The translations under genes and the position numbers were made by a program. From Spirochaetia bacterium UBA2205 (GTDB lineage Bacteria > Spirochaetota > UBA4802 > UB4802), in assembly GCA_002328585.1 (NCBI GenBank), contig DCUV01000046.1, positions 7,390 through 71,389 of the forward strand: a stretch of DNA of 64,000 bases, read 5' to 3'. How positions within the stretch are numbered: position 1 is the stretch's first letter; every line of letters starts with the position of its first letter. This document shows, one piece after another, positions 1 through 9,965 of the stretch. The notes below the pieces were generated by a model. It did not search any database. It worked only from the letters and a program-made list of their open reading frames with translations, and was not told the DNA's origin.

Positions 1-156
1 TGTTTAATACATGTTTGATACATTTTTCAACAAGGTAGCATAACTTTTTTGGTTGAGTTACCAATATGTGCGATATTGTCGTCAAAGCATGCTGAAAATG
101 ATATGAATTGTATCCTTAATCTACAATGCACCCGTCTCAGTATAGAGAAGTTACCG

Positions 157-360
157 ATGGCTGGCAAGCCACCCATAAGGGATGACGATGGGTCGTTATC
201 GCCATTCTGAGTCAAAGCCGAAGAATCTTGTTGTTCAAAGGATAGATTCTTCGGGAGCTAACGCTCCCTCAGAATGACAATGTTCGGATTGTCATCCTGA
301 ACTGGTTTCAGGATCTAATATTAGATATTTGGATTCCGTATCAAGCCTGGAATGACATTG
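157..360. repeat. Dispersed intergenic repeat, copy 1
   Basis: Non-coding stretch related to 53853-54145. Shared blocks include GATGGC, CCCATAAG, GAAGAATCTTG, GATTCTTCGGGA, CAGAATGACAATG and CCTGAACTGGTTTCA. The part at about 203-284 is an imperfect inverted repeat (CATTCTGAG..GAAGAATC pairing with GATTCTTCGG..CTCAGAATG), so an RNA copy would fold into a long hairpin. A second unit (about 290-358) begins GTCATCCTGA and ends GGAATGAC, again inverted. Such elements are typical of miniature, probably non-autonomous intergenic repeats. No coding potential is convincing in 1-434; bases 1-156 show nothing else. Confidence 0.75.
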
Positions 361-434
361 AGAAATAGTGCTATTTATGAAGGAGAGGGTGACGGGGATT
401 GGGTTAATAATTTCTTTTAAGGAAGGTTTAATCT

Positions 435-1103
435 ATGCCGGATATAATTGTTAAAACCAATATTCTATATCTTGTGGCTATTTTTTTCGTTATATTTATC
501 ATACGTGAGATAGTTGCATTTAAAAGCATCCTGAAACTAAAATATATTTTTACACCGCTTATAACCTATATTGTTATTGTTATTGCACTCTATCTGTCAT
601 ATATAAGTGGTTTTTCACAGTATGATATTTTTATTATCGCAGGGCTGGTATTTGCATTGATTGCGGATACGTTCCTTATGATTGAAGAGATAAATTATTT
701 TATTCATGGGTTGCTATTTTTTTTGTTTATGCACATATGTTATATAATTGCACTGAGCATACGGTATCAGTTTAATTATTATGATATTATTATTCTTGCA
801 ATGATTATATTAATTTCTTTTTCATATTATGCTGTTATCCATAAAGCAAAAGGCAGGCTATATGTACCGGTTATTATATATATGATTGTTTTATCTGCTG
901 TAGTATTGCTTGCAATTGGCACATTTATAAAGACGATGAGTCCTAAAGGTGTTCTTGTAATGTTAGCTGCTATCTTTTTTGCAGTATCTGATGGCATACT
1001 GGCATGTAATCAGTTTATAAAAAAAATCCCCCATAGCACTGTTATAACATGGTCCCTATATGCCCCCGCACAACTTCTATTTGCGTTATCCTGTTACTAT
1101 TAA
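435..1103 (+). CDS. YhhN/TMEM86-family integral membrane protein, putative lysoplasmalogenase
   Basis: 222 residues, about seven to eight hydrophobic segments and almost no soluble part. The family landmarks are present: a GLVFALIADTFLM segment near residue 70, followed by FIHGLLFF and a conserved His-Tyr pair (MHICY), and near the C-terminus FFAVSDGILA and APAQLLFA, matching the family's SD and AQ motifs. Characterised family members hydrolyse the vinyl-ether bond of lysoplasmalogens; plasmalogens occur in many anaerobes. The start has a good ribosome binding site (AAGGAAGG). It stands alone, 105 bases ahead of the next start. The family assignment is good; the substrate is inferred from the family. 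Confidence 0.75.
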   Translation: MPDIIVKTNILYLVAIFFVIFIIREIVAFKSILKLKYIFTPLITYIVIVIALYLSYISGFSQYDIFIIAGLVFALIADTFLMIEEINYFIHGLLFFLFMHICYIIALSIRYQFNYYDIIILAMIILISFSYYAVIHKAKGRLYVPVIIYMIVLSAVVLLAIGTFIKTMSPKGVLVMLAAIFFAVSDGILACNQFIKKIPHSTVITWSLYAPAQLLFALSCYY

Positions 1104-1208
1104 TGCTTTTGTTATTTTTTTCTTGTAAGTTGCATTGTCTGTTGTTTATACTATAAACATTTGATGTTAAGGTTGCATTGGTATATATCAATATAAATGG
1201 TGAAATAT

Positions 1209-2270
1209 ATGAAAAAATACATAATGGTGCTACTGCTGGTGTCAGTTTCATGTTCACAGCTAATAAAACCTGATTCAAAGCGAGAGTATGAAAATATATA
1301 TAAACATTTAACAAATGCTGAATCCCTGGAAAATCCTGTACAAAAAGAAAAACTTCTTACCAGAGCGTATGATATTATACAACAATCAGCCTTAACAAAA
1401 GGGGAAAAAACTGACAGCAGATCGTTGGCTCTCTTAAGCTATTACTATTTTCTTAAAGGCAACTATAAGGATGCAGAAATAAACATTGGAAGTGCACAGT
1501 CCTTATCTGCTGATGATCCGTTTATAGCAGTGTTGCAGGCAAGGATCATGCTTGCAACAAAAGGTAAATCAGGTGTGCAGGCTGCTTTAGGGTTACTATC
1601 GCCCTATGAAAAGTATGAGAATCCCATGATGTATATTGCTGCAGGTGATGCTTATTTTCTAAAAGGGGATTATACTACAGCACGCGATAATTATAAAAAA
1701 GCCTTACTGCTGGATAAAGAATTGCAGGTTGTTGCAGCAAACAGATTAGAGATAATTTCACGCATAAGTACATTGACAATTGATGTTGCAAAGGTATCGG
1801 ATTTTATACTCCAGCCGGCTATGACCCGCGATAAGGTTGCCTACCTTATGTATGAGATTTTTGAAATACAAAAATATATATCAGCAGTAAAACCACTGGA
1901 TGCAAATTTTATAGATATAGAAAAATCCCACTATAGCACTGCGATAATTAATTTGCGTAAGAAGGGCTTCTTTTCATATATTGACGGAGGTAGCTTTGAG
2001 CCGTTTATGATAGTTTCCAGAGGTGAAATGGCAAAAATTGTAGAAGATTTTTTGGTATTATCAAAGAATAATGAGGGATTGCGAAAAAAATATGCACATG
2101 AATCGCCGTCGTTTTTTAATGATAGTAAACCTGATAATCCCTATTATAATGCATTGAGACTTGCTTGTGATGTGGGTGTTATGAGCGTTTCGCTAAGTCA
2201 GGATGCTTATCCTGATGAAGCTGTAACAGGTTTGCAGGCTATAATGATAATACAAAAATTGGTAAAGTAG
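1209..2270 (+). CDS. TPR lipoprotein with C-terminal SLH-like repeats
   Basis: I prefer the ATG at 1209 (GGTGA five bases upstream) over the in-frame ATG at 1197, which lacks a binding site. The N-terminus (MKKYIMVLLLVSVSCSQ) is a lipoprotein-type signal with Cys at about residue 15, consistent with a relaxed spirochaetal lipobox. Residues about 65-185 contain TPR-type helices (YYFLKGNYKDAE, AGDAYFLKGDYTTARDNYKKAL). The C-terminal 150 residues resemble two surface-layer-homology repeats (SRGEMAKIVEDFL; FNDSKPDNPYYNALRLACDVG; YPDEAVTGLQAIMII). It ends 8 bases before the giant TPR/barrel gene and is probably its operon partner at the inner face of the outer membrane or in the periplasm. Specific function unknown. 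Confidence 0.7.
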   Translation: MKKYIMVLLLVSVSCSQLIKPDSKREYENIYKHLTNAESLENPVQKEKLLTRAYDIIQQSALTKGEKTDSRSLALLSYYYFLKGNYKDAEINIGSAQSLSADDPFIAVLQARIMLATKGKSGVQAALGLLSPYEKYENPMMYIAAGDAYFLKGDYTTARDNYKKALLLDKELQVVAANRLEIISRISTLTIDVAKVSDFILQPAMTRDKVAYLMYEIFEIQKYISAVKPLDANFIDIEKSHYSTAIINLRKKGFFSYIDGGSFEPFMIVSRGEMAKIVEDFLVLSKNNEGLRKKYAHESPSFFNDSKPDNPYYNALRLACDVGVMSVSLSQDAYPDEAVTGLQAIMIIQKLVK

Positions 2271-2278
2271 AGGTGCGC

Positions 2279-5200
2279 ATGAAAAAAACATTAGCAATAT
2301 ATTCATGTATTATTGCTGCGTTCATTGCAGGGGCTTTTGTCTATGCGCAATTTGTTACAAATACCGACAAGGGGCAGGATGGAAGGCCAAAAAATAAAGT
2401 AACCTATAAAAATTACATCTGGATTGAAGGTGAAAATGCTGTATCTACTAATTTTGCCCGTGAACCCATCTATAACTTTTTTTGTAGTAACAGGTTTGCA
2501 TTGCAGCTTGCAAAAGATGTTGATCCCCCGGCGGATGGCTATTACGCCAATTATGTTTTTTATGTGACCCATACTAAAGAATATGATCTTTGGTTGGGAT
2601 GCACACCTCCTGGCTCAATGTACCACGATAGACCTGGCTATGCATCACCGATTGAATGGAAGGTTGACAATGGACCTTTTCAGAGTGCCTCGGCTGAAAA
2701 TGTTTATGTTAAGGATTTTTATGGTATTGGTGGATTTTACTGGGTTAAAATTGCCACAGGAACGCTCAATGCAGGGAAACATAATCTTACCATTCGTGTA
2801 AAGCAAAAGCGAAGCAGTGGGTGGGATTACTATTTTTATATTGATGCGATACTATTTTTACCCCATTACAGCATTGATATAGCCGAATTGATGAATTTCC
2901 CCGAAGTTGCTCCTAAAAATTTTACTACTCCAGGTGAAGGAATACTGTTTGATGATATCAATGAATATGAAAAAAAAATCAGGACAAATATCAATGATAG
3001 GGGAACCCTTTTTACGCTGGTACAGATTTATGGATGGCTTTATGATTACAACAAGGCTATAGTGCTTTTACAACGATATTTGGAAAAAAATCCTCGCGAT
3101 ATTCAGATGCGACTGCTTTTAGCGGCAAACTATTCATGGTCTGATCAGTTAGATGCAGCAATAAACGAATATAAAAATATTATAGCAATTGATGAGAAAA
3201 ATATCACCGCTCGTAAGCTTTTATCGGTGCTTGCCGGATGGAACAATCGCTATGATGAGGCTATACAGTATTATCAGCAGATTATTGCCATTGAACCGGA
3301 TAATGTTGATGCCTATATATCGCTTGCAACACAATATTCATGGAAAGGTGAAATGGACAAGGCTATTGTCACATTTGAAAAAGCTGAGTCGATAGCTCCC
3401 GATAATGTTGCAGTATTAGAGGCTCTTGGTGATAATTACTATTGGGCAGGCAGAACCTATGACGCTATACGACAGTACTATCGTATTATAGATTTAGATG
3501 AAAAGAATATATCCGCATATAAAAAACTCGCAAAAATTTATCTGGATGTGGGTGAGACGGCTAAAGCCAGCAGAGTTATTAATGATGCTAAACAGATCAT
3601 TGACCTGTATCCGGAGCTTTCAGGAATATCCCTTGATGTAAAAGACGAACTTGCAAAGGAGCGAAGAGAGCTGATTAATAGCTATAAAGAAGCTCTTGTA
3701 AAAACACCTGAAGATGTCAATTTGCGGAAAGGCTTAATCGATACCTATATATGGAACAAAATGCATTCTGATGCCGTGAAGGAATATGACACACTATTAA
3801 CCTATAAGATGTTTCATTCAATTGAGGCGTCTGAACAAAAGTTAACGCGCCTTATCATCCATACTGCAGGATTGCAGGCAGCAAAACCGGTAATTGCATC
3901 AATAAAAAATGATCTGAGTAATATAAGTAAACGATATGCAAAGCATATAGAAAATCAAAAAAGTGGCAAGACGGTTGTTGATGATGCGCAGCTATCGCAT
4001 GATATGGCTCTTCTCAAAAGTTATAACGACAGGCTAAAAGCAGTACAACATGAGCTGCAATTATATAATGATATAACTGCTGCATTGAGTAAGGATGTTC
4101 AAACATACATGGCCATGCAGGCAGCAACCGGCTGGCATTTTGAGCCAGGAAGGATAGGTAATTATGCTGATACCGCCATGAACATGTACCCTCAAATGTA
4201 TCAGCCTTATAAGGTTAAGGGTATAGTTGCGCTGTTTTATGGTAAGCCTTCCGATGCTGTAACAGGTTTTGAAAAAGTGAAACAATTAACCGGCAATGTA
4301 TCCCCAACACTGTCCCTTGCCTGCGCACAAACAAAAGATTATAAGGGGGCGATAGTTACTCTTGAGGAGTCGCTGCAGAATAAAACAATAGCCAGTGCAT
4401 ATAAGCTGGATATTGAAATGGTAGTATCAATGGCTTCATTGCCGGGACCAGAAGTTACCCGAACACAAAGTTCGCTGCCAGATATAGAGAATGCTTTAGC
4501 GGATATGCATGCCATTATTGATTCTGTTGCTCATGAGCTTGAACAAAAGGTGGTTTCTGGATTAACAACGATGCGTGAGGTTTATGAAAAAGGATTTTTG
4601 GATTTAGAACAGGAAAATGTTCGTATCTATAAAGAGATTGCAAATTATTATATGCAGAAAGGAAATTATAACGCATCACGTGATTACTATAACAATATTT
4701 TGAAGGTGCAGCCACTGAATGTTGAGGTTAATTTCAGTATGGGCAATATCAATGAGCTTTTGGGATACTGGAAGGATGCCGAGAAAAACTATGAAATATG
4801 TATCAATGCGCAACCCGATTTTGAGTATGCCAGGAAAGCGCATTATCAGCTACAAATACTCCATGCTCCATCATTAACTCCCGATATTCATTATTTTAGT
4901 GATAACAGTATTGATAGATATTCAGCAGGATTAAGCTGCGGGTATGAGCTGAATCAGTTTTTAGGATTGCGCGCAGGGTATAGCTATGGCAAACAAACCG
5001 ATAAAGGGGGGATTTCAACCACAGGGCAGCTCTTCTACCCATCAGAAGGTGATGTTGATATGCAGAAGGTATTTGTGGAAGCAGAGATTCCAGTACGCAT
5101 GCTCTATTCCCGATTGTTTTTAAATATTAATGGTACATTTTATTCTGGCACTGTTGATTATGGTAATCCACTTTATGATACATCATTAAGCTATTTTTCT

Positions 5201-7192
5201 CCCGGCTATGGCGCTGGTATTATAATAACACCGCCTGCAACAGGTGTAACATTAAAATTGACATATCATCATGATGATGAAAATGATCTGACGCAATCAC
5301 TTAAAATGAAGTTCAGGGATGCAATCACCTATGATTCTTTTGAAGGCGTGCTTGATATTAATTTCTATGAATATAATTTTCCACTGAGCGACCGTATTTC
5401 GTTGTTTAATGCAGTTGAGTATCGCAAGCTATCAGATTCAAATACCCGCTTATCAAGCTTTAATCAGTTTACATTCAGACTATACCGTATACCTAAGATT
5501 AATATGGTGTTTGACCTTGCTGGTATCTATTCGTATGAAGATACTGACTTTAACAAATATTCTTCAGGAGATATTCTGCTGGTGCCATACTGGGCACCAA
5601 TGGGTGTTTCGTACTATGGCCCGATGCTGAAGGTATCCCAGCAGATTGATAATCTCTTTAAAGGTGGATTGTATTATTCATTATTTGTGGAATATCTATA
5701 CAATTCTTTAGAGCAAAAATCTGTAATGCCCGGAATATCCCTGGTTCAGACATGGGACAAAATACAGATATTCATGGATTATATTTATACAAGCGTAACC
5801 CTTCCTGATTCCGCAACCGAGGATACCTATGTTTCACATGACTTTAGATTTGGTGCAACCGGAAAATTTTTTACCATTTATACTCCTAAGGGTGCTGGTG
5901 GAAAACCAATATTGTTCGTATCGGCAAATCCTATCCTTATTACCCCTGATGGAGATGGGAAGGATGATTTTACCACGCTGAATTTAACTGCATTTGATGA
6001 AAAAGGAATATCGCAATGGTGGATTGAGATTCTGAATGAAAAAGGTGAAAAGATACAGGAGTACAGCATGGCTGGAGCGGTTCCTGCTACCTATCGTTGG
6101 GATGGCACCAACCGCATGAATGTTCTGGCTCCGGAAGGGGAATATTATGTTCAATTGTCCATTCAGAATACTGCCGGCGAAAGGTTTACCTCAAAGAAAC
6201 AGGAGGTTTTTCTTGCAACTGCAAAACGTGCAATAGCATTAACACCGTCATATAAGGAATTTTCACCTAACGGTGATAAAGTAAAGGACATGGTTAGCTT
6301 CACAATACTGGCAACAGATAAAAAAAATGTTAATAGCTGGTTTATGACAATCAGCAGTAAAAACAGAGTTATTAAAACCATACGCGGGAATGATTTCATA
6401 CCGTATGATGTTATGTGGGATGGAAACGATGATAGCTTAAAAGTAGCCAATGATGGTGAGTACTCAATAGTGATGACAATGCAATATGATGATGGCATTA
6501 CAATAAAATCTGCTGCTGCCACTGTCACTGTTGTTACCAGAGTAACGGTTGATATAAAAGTTGAACCAGCAGAGATAGTTCCTGCGCAGGGGACATTGCG
6601 TATTATGCCTGCTGTTGATGGGAAGATAGAGCAATGGCAGGTAAGGATACTGCGTGATGATGGCGCACTTCTTAAGATTATCAACGGCGCCGGGATGCCG
6701 CCAAAGGTTGTTGCATGGGATGGAACCGACGAAAAGGGTGAGCCCGTTGCCTATAATATGCCCGCGAAGGTTGAAATGGAGGTAACTGATACTGCCGGGA
6801 ATACATCCCTATCAAATAAAGTACCGTTTATGATAGGATTTTTGATGAAGCAGGAAAAGGGTAAGCGCGTGCTCTATGTATTTAATCAGGATATAATGTT
6901 TAAGGGAAGGAGTGATGAGTTAACAGGCACAGGAGTGTTTGTTTTAGGTCATTTACAGGCTAAACTTGCAACAATAAGTGGTTTCACAACACTCTCTATT
7001 GTTGCCTATACCGATGATGTCGGTTCAAGTCAGTCAAACATGGAACTATCGCAAAAGCAGGCACAGGTCATTGCTGCCAATATGAAAGGGGTGAATGCAC
7101 AGATTAAAGCTCTGGGTGCAGGCAGTCAGATATTGTATCTGAAGGATAAGCCATCAAAATGGGATATGCGCTATGAGATTGAATTATATTAA
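2279..7192 (+). CDS. Giant outer-membrane protein: CBM-like, TPR, beta-barrel, FlgD-type Ig and OmpA domains
   Basis: About 1637 residues. The ATG at 2279 sits behind AGAGGTG; a GTG at 2273 is possible. The signal peptide ends VYA-Q near residue 24. Next comes a carbohydrate-binding-like sandwich (about 40-200, beginning WIEGENA and ending YIDAILFLP), TPR repeats (about 250-470 and 760-860), a coiled-coil-rich middle, an aromatic-rich region of antiparallel strands resembling a YaiO-like barrel (about 880-1210), three FlgD/CHU-type Ig-like repeats with the hallmark ITPDGDGKDD and SPNGDKVKD turns (about 1230-1520), and an OmpA-like peptidoglycan-binding domain (IVAYTDDVGSSQ..LSQKQAQ). The order TPR then barrel recalls the exporters PgaA, PelB and BcsC, and the downstream gene, overlapping by 20 bases, is deacetylase-like. 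A role in secretion or anchoring of a polysaccharide is inference. Confidence 0.75.
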   Translation: MKKTLAIYSCIIAAFIAGAFVYAQFVTNTDKGQDGRPKNKVTYKNYIWIEGENAVSTNFAREPIYNFFCSNRFALQLAKDVDPPADGYYANYVFYVTHTKEYDLWLGCTPPGSMYHDRPGYASPIEWKVDNGPFQSASAENVYVKDFYGIGGFYWVKIATGTLNAGKHNLTIRVKQKRSSGWDYYFYIDAILFLPHYSIDIAELMNFPEVAPKNFTTPGEGILFDDINEYEKKIRTNINDRGTLFTLVQIYGWLYDYNKAIVLLQRYLEKNPRDIQMRLLLAANYSWSDQLDAAINEYKNIIAIDEKNITARKLLSVLAGWNNRYDEAIQYYQQIIAIEPDNVDAYISLATQYSWKGEMDKAIVTFEKAESIAPDNVAVLEALGDNYYWAGRTYDAIRQYYRIIDLDEKNISAYKKLAKIYLDVGETAKASRVINDAKQIIDLYPELSGISLDVKDELAKERRELINSYKEALVKTPEDVNLRKGLIDTYIWNKMHSDAVKEYDTLLTYKMFHSIEASEQKLTRLIIHTAGLQAAKPVIASIKNDLSNISKRYAKHIENQKSGKTVVDDAQLSHDMALLKSYNDRLKAVQHELQLYNDITAALSKDVQTYMAMQAATGWHFEPGRIGNYADTAMNMYPQMYQPYKVKGIVALFYGKPSDAVTGFEKVKQLTGNVSPTLSLACAQTKDYKGAIVTLEESLQNKTIASAYKLDIEMVVSMASLPGPEVTRTQSSLPDIENALADMHAIIDSVAHELEQKVVSGLTTMREVYEKGFLDLEQENVRIYKEIANYYMQKGNYNASRDYYNNILKVQPLNVEVNFSMGNINELLGYWKDAEKNYEICINAQPDFEYARKAHYQLQILHAPSLTPDIHYFSDNSIDRYSAGLSCGYELNQFLGLRAGYSYGKQTDKGGISTTGQLFYPSEGDVDMQKVFVEAEIPVRMLYSRLFLNINGTFYSGTVDYGNPLYDTSLSYFSPGYGAGIIITPPATGVTLKLTYHHDDENDLTQSLKMKFRDAITYDSFEGVLDINFYEYNFPLSDRISLFNAVEYRKLSDSNTRLSSFNQFTFRLYRIPKINMVFDLAGIYSYEDTDFNKYSSGDILLVPYWAPMGVSYYGPMLKVSQQIDNLFKGGLYYSLFVEYLYNSLEQKSVMPGISLVQTWDKIQIFMDYIYTSVTLPDSATEDTYVSHDFRFGATGKFFTIYTPKGAGGKPILFVSANPILITPDGDGKDDFTTLNLTAFDEKGISQWWIEILNEKGEKIQEYSMAGAVPATYRWDGTNRMNVLAPEGEYYVQLSIQNTAGERFTSKKQEVFLATAKRAIALTPSYKEFSPNGDKVKDMVSFTILATDKKNVNSWFMTISSKNRVIKTIRGNDFIPYDVMWDGNDDSLKVANDGEYSIVMTMQYDDGITIKSAAATVTVVTRVTVDIKVEPAEIVPAQGTLRIMPAVDGKIEQWQVRILRDDGALLKIINGAGMPPKVVAWDGTDEKGEPVAYNMPAKVEMEVTDTAGNTSLSNKVPFMIGFLMKQEKGKRVLYVFNQDIMFKGRSDELTGTGVFVLGHLQAKLATISGFTTLSIVAYTDDVGSSQSNMELSQKQAQVIAANMKGVNAQIKALGAGSQILYLKDKPSKWDMRYEIELY

Positions 7193-9719
7193 GCTAAACC
7201 CATATAGAGTAACTATCGCCATTGCATGTGTCATGGTATTATTTGTGCCGTTGAACATTTTTGCAAAGGCACAGGGGCATACGGTATTGTGTTTATATAA
7301 GTCGTCAGAAGGGTATAATGATGACAGCAATCCGTTAAAGTGGTTTTTTGAAAAGGATATCACCTCCAATGGATTAATGGTGCGGTATTATGATTTTGAC
7401 AAAGGATTCCCCCTGTCAAATTTAAAAGATGTACGGGCGATAGTTACCTGGTATAATACTGGCGTTGTCAATAGCAGGGATATTGGTATTAACTATGCCA
7501 GGTTTATGACACAGGCTGCTGACGATGGGATAAAGATAATAATAGTGAATTCGTATGGAGCGTATGGCTATAACGACGGGAGCGAGATAAAATGGGATTT
7601 ACTCCCGTACATACGCCCGCTGTTTACAAAAATTGGGATTTTTTTTCAAGGTTTCTGGACAAACAATCCGCAAAACATCACAATCCTTTATAAAGACAGT
7701 GCGATGGTAGAAAAAGATGAAAAGCAGGATGTAAGCAAGTCATTGCACTATCAGCAGATCATCCCCCTGCGCGAGGATGTGAAAACATATCTGCAATTAC
7801 AGCGGTTAGATGCACCTCCTCAGGCAGGTGATGGCAAATCAAGCGTGATAATCATTTCAAAAACAGGCGCCTTTGCACTGGAAAATTATGTGGTTCGTGG
7901 CAGTAAAGTAATGCTCAATACCTCCGCATTTATAAAAGAAGCTCTTTTTTATGATGATGGGTATTTAAATGTAGCGGTTTTTATTGGTGATAAATCTAAT
8001 GCTGACAGGGTTGAAAATAATATCAGGCATGCATTTAATTATGCCAAAATACGGTATGCTATTTTTAATAAAAAAGATAGTGCAAATTTGGTTGTGCATG
8101 ATCTGTATGAATATGAGGCAATCCTTGTTGCAACAAAGACAAAAGATGCTATACCGTTTGTACTGATGAAACAGTATGTTGCAGAGGGTGGCAGGTGTGT
8201 TTTTATAAACTATATAGATCCCGATCTGGAATTAAACCAGTTGATTGGTGCCAAACAGTATGCAAAAAAAGCAGAGTATTTCAAGCAGGGTGTATATATA
8301 CAAAAACAATTTTTTATGAATGCTGCTGCTATCCCTGGAGATGATATGGACTGCAATGTACGGATGGCAGTATTGGACAATGATATAACGGTACTGGGGA
8401 ATGTTATTTCACTGTTTGATGCTGAGAAATATCCTCTTGTGTGGGAACGACGGTATAAAAATGGGAAAATATTGTACTGGAATACCGATCTTCTTGATGA
8501 ATCAAAGTTGACGCGCGGGATGATTGTACAGAGCGTTTATAAAATAGCTGGTGTTTTTGCTACAGGAATGATTAATGTGGGAATTATGATGATTGATGAT
8601 TTTCCCGCCCCATGGTGGAATGTTGCCTATAAGCCCTACCGTATTAAATATTACGGTGACCTTTTGCAGAATGAAAAGGATAAGTTCAACCGAAAAAAGT
8701 TGGAAGAGATCATTACAAAGTTAAAAAATTTACCCGAGGAAACTGATACATTGTTTATTTCTGATGTATGGCTTCATGATATTTTAGGGTGGCAGAAACG
8801 GTTTGGTTTTGTATATTCAAGTTTTTTGATTTTTAATTATAATAAAGATACAAAAGGTGATGAGATAGGATTTTCAGTACGTGATTTTTACCTTTCACAG
8901 AATGGTTTAAGCACCAGAATGGGATTGGCAGCTCTTGAGAATGGTTTTGAATTAGGGTTGCATGGATATAATCACATGTCATTGACACTGGCCAAACCAA
9001 TGTATTATGAATCAACACCATGGCCGGATAAAAAAGCTATGGTAGATGCACTCACCGTAACAAAGAATGAATGGATACTATTATATGGCGAAAGTGCTCT
9101 GCCATTTAGCTATGTGGCGCCGCACAATATAATTGATACCACCGGTTTACAAGCGCTGGGTGAGGTTTTTCCCAGTATCAGGGTTGTTGCCACTCTTTAC
9201 GTGGCAAAAAGTGGTGAATCAGAGCAGGAATTTGAGTGGTCACCTGACAACAGATTTTTTCAAATGCCGCGCATCACATCGGGATACTATTTTCAGGATT
9301 TTGATAAATTTGCTCTTTATGATGCGTTCCATAATTTTGGTGTTATTAGCCATTTTATTCACCCCGATGACGTATTTGATGAAGCCCGTTCAAAGTCATA
9401 TGAAGGATGGCAGTGGCTAAAGAGCAATTTTGAAAAGGAATTTTCAACATTGGAACAATACTATCCATGGATACGCTGGATGACGGTAAAAGAAGCCTTC
9501 TATGAATTTCTTGTGTATAATGCAACTGCTATTAATTTTAAGGTAAAAAGCAATAGTGTTGAGATATTTACACAGGGTGGAGGGCACCGCTACTATATAC
9601 GGGCACGGATTCCTAAACAGCATAAACAATTAATCAACTGTAATTTAGTTCAATACACCCCGCAAACAGGTGATATTGTTATTACTACTGATAAATTTAA
9701 GTCGGTTATTGTGTGGTGA
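7173..9719 (+). CDS. DUF2194-type protein with polysaccharide-deacetylase-like domain, exported
   Basis: 848 residues, N-terminal hydrophobic signal or anchor (residues 13-31). The N-terminal half resembles a glutamine-amidotransferase-like fold typical of DUF2194 proteins. From about residue 465 there is a carbohydrate-esterase-4-like domain: MMIDDFPAP carries the metal-site Asp pair (about 473), LHGYNHMSL an HxxxH-type metal motif (about 596), and SHFIHPDD a late catalytic His (about 728). It overlaps the upstream TPR/barrel gene by 20 bases, so translation is probably coupled. By analogy with PgaB and PelA I infer deacetylation or trimming of an exported polysaccharide. No glycosyltransferase or synthase lies nearby, so the polymer is unknown. 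Confidence 0.65.
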   Translation: MRLNYIKLNPYRVTIAIACVMVLFVPLNIFAKAQGHTVLCLYKSSEGYNDDSNPLKWFFEKDITSNGLMVRYYDFDKGFPLSNLKDVRAIVTWYNTGVVNSRDIGINYARFMTQAADDGIKIIIVNSYGAYGYNDGSEIKWDLLPYIRPLFTKIGIFFQGFWTNNPQNITILYKDSAMVEKDEKQDVSKSLHYQQIIPLREDVKTYLQLQRLDAPPQAGDGKSSVIIISKTGAFALENYVVRGSKVMLNTSAFIKEALFYDDGYLNVAVFIGDKSNADRVENNIRHAFNYAKIRYAIFNKKDSANLVVHDLYEYEAILVATKTKDAIPFVLMKQYVAEGGRCVFINYIDPDLELNQLIGAKQYAKKAEYFKQGVYIQKQFFMNAAAIPGDDMDCNVRMAVLDNDITVLGNVISLFDAEKYPLVWERRYKNGKILYWNTDLLDESKLTRGMIVQSVYKIAGVFATGMINVGIMMIDDFPAPWWNVAYKPYRIKYYGDLLQNEKDKFNRKKLEEIITKLKNLPEETDTLFISDVWLHDILGWQKRFGFVYSSFLIFNYNKDTKGDEIGFSVRDFYLSQNGLSTRMGLAALENGFELGLHGYNHMSLTLAKPMYYESTPWPDKKAMVDALTVTKNEWILLYGESALPFSYVAPHNIIDTTGLQALGEVFPSIRVVATLYVAKSGESEQEFEWSPDNRFFQMPRITSGYYFQDFDKFALYDAFHNFGVISHFIHPDDVFDEARSKSYEGWQWLKSNFEKEFSTLEQYYPWIRWMTVKEAFYEFLVYNATAINFKVKSNSVEIFTQGGGHRYYIRARIPKQHKQLINCNLVQYTPQTGDIVITTDKFKSVIVW

Positions 9720-9965
9720 TAGTGTATTGATGGAGTGCAGTAACAAAATTATTTTTATGGTTTGACTAAAACATTCGAAGTGTTAAAAATTGCTGATTAT
9801 ATAGGGTAATTGCTTTTTGACTGGATTAGAGCATCAAGTTGTCATTTAGAAGAAGCATGATAATGAAGGAATCATAGGTATACACCATAATAAAGATTCT
9901 ACGATCCAAGAGTATTGAGATTGTAACAGCATTGATACATAATTATATTTTCCATGGAGGTTTGT

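Noticed and set aside
27..215. 62-codon open frame on the minus strand
   Set aside because: Overlaps the dispersed repeat, has no ribosome binding site and no recognisable protein features.
6163..6684. 173-codon minus-strand frame inside the giant TPR/barrel gene
   Set aside because: Lies opposite the clear FlgD-type Ig repeats; a compositional shadow.
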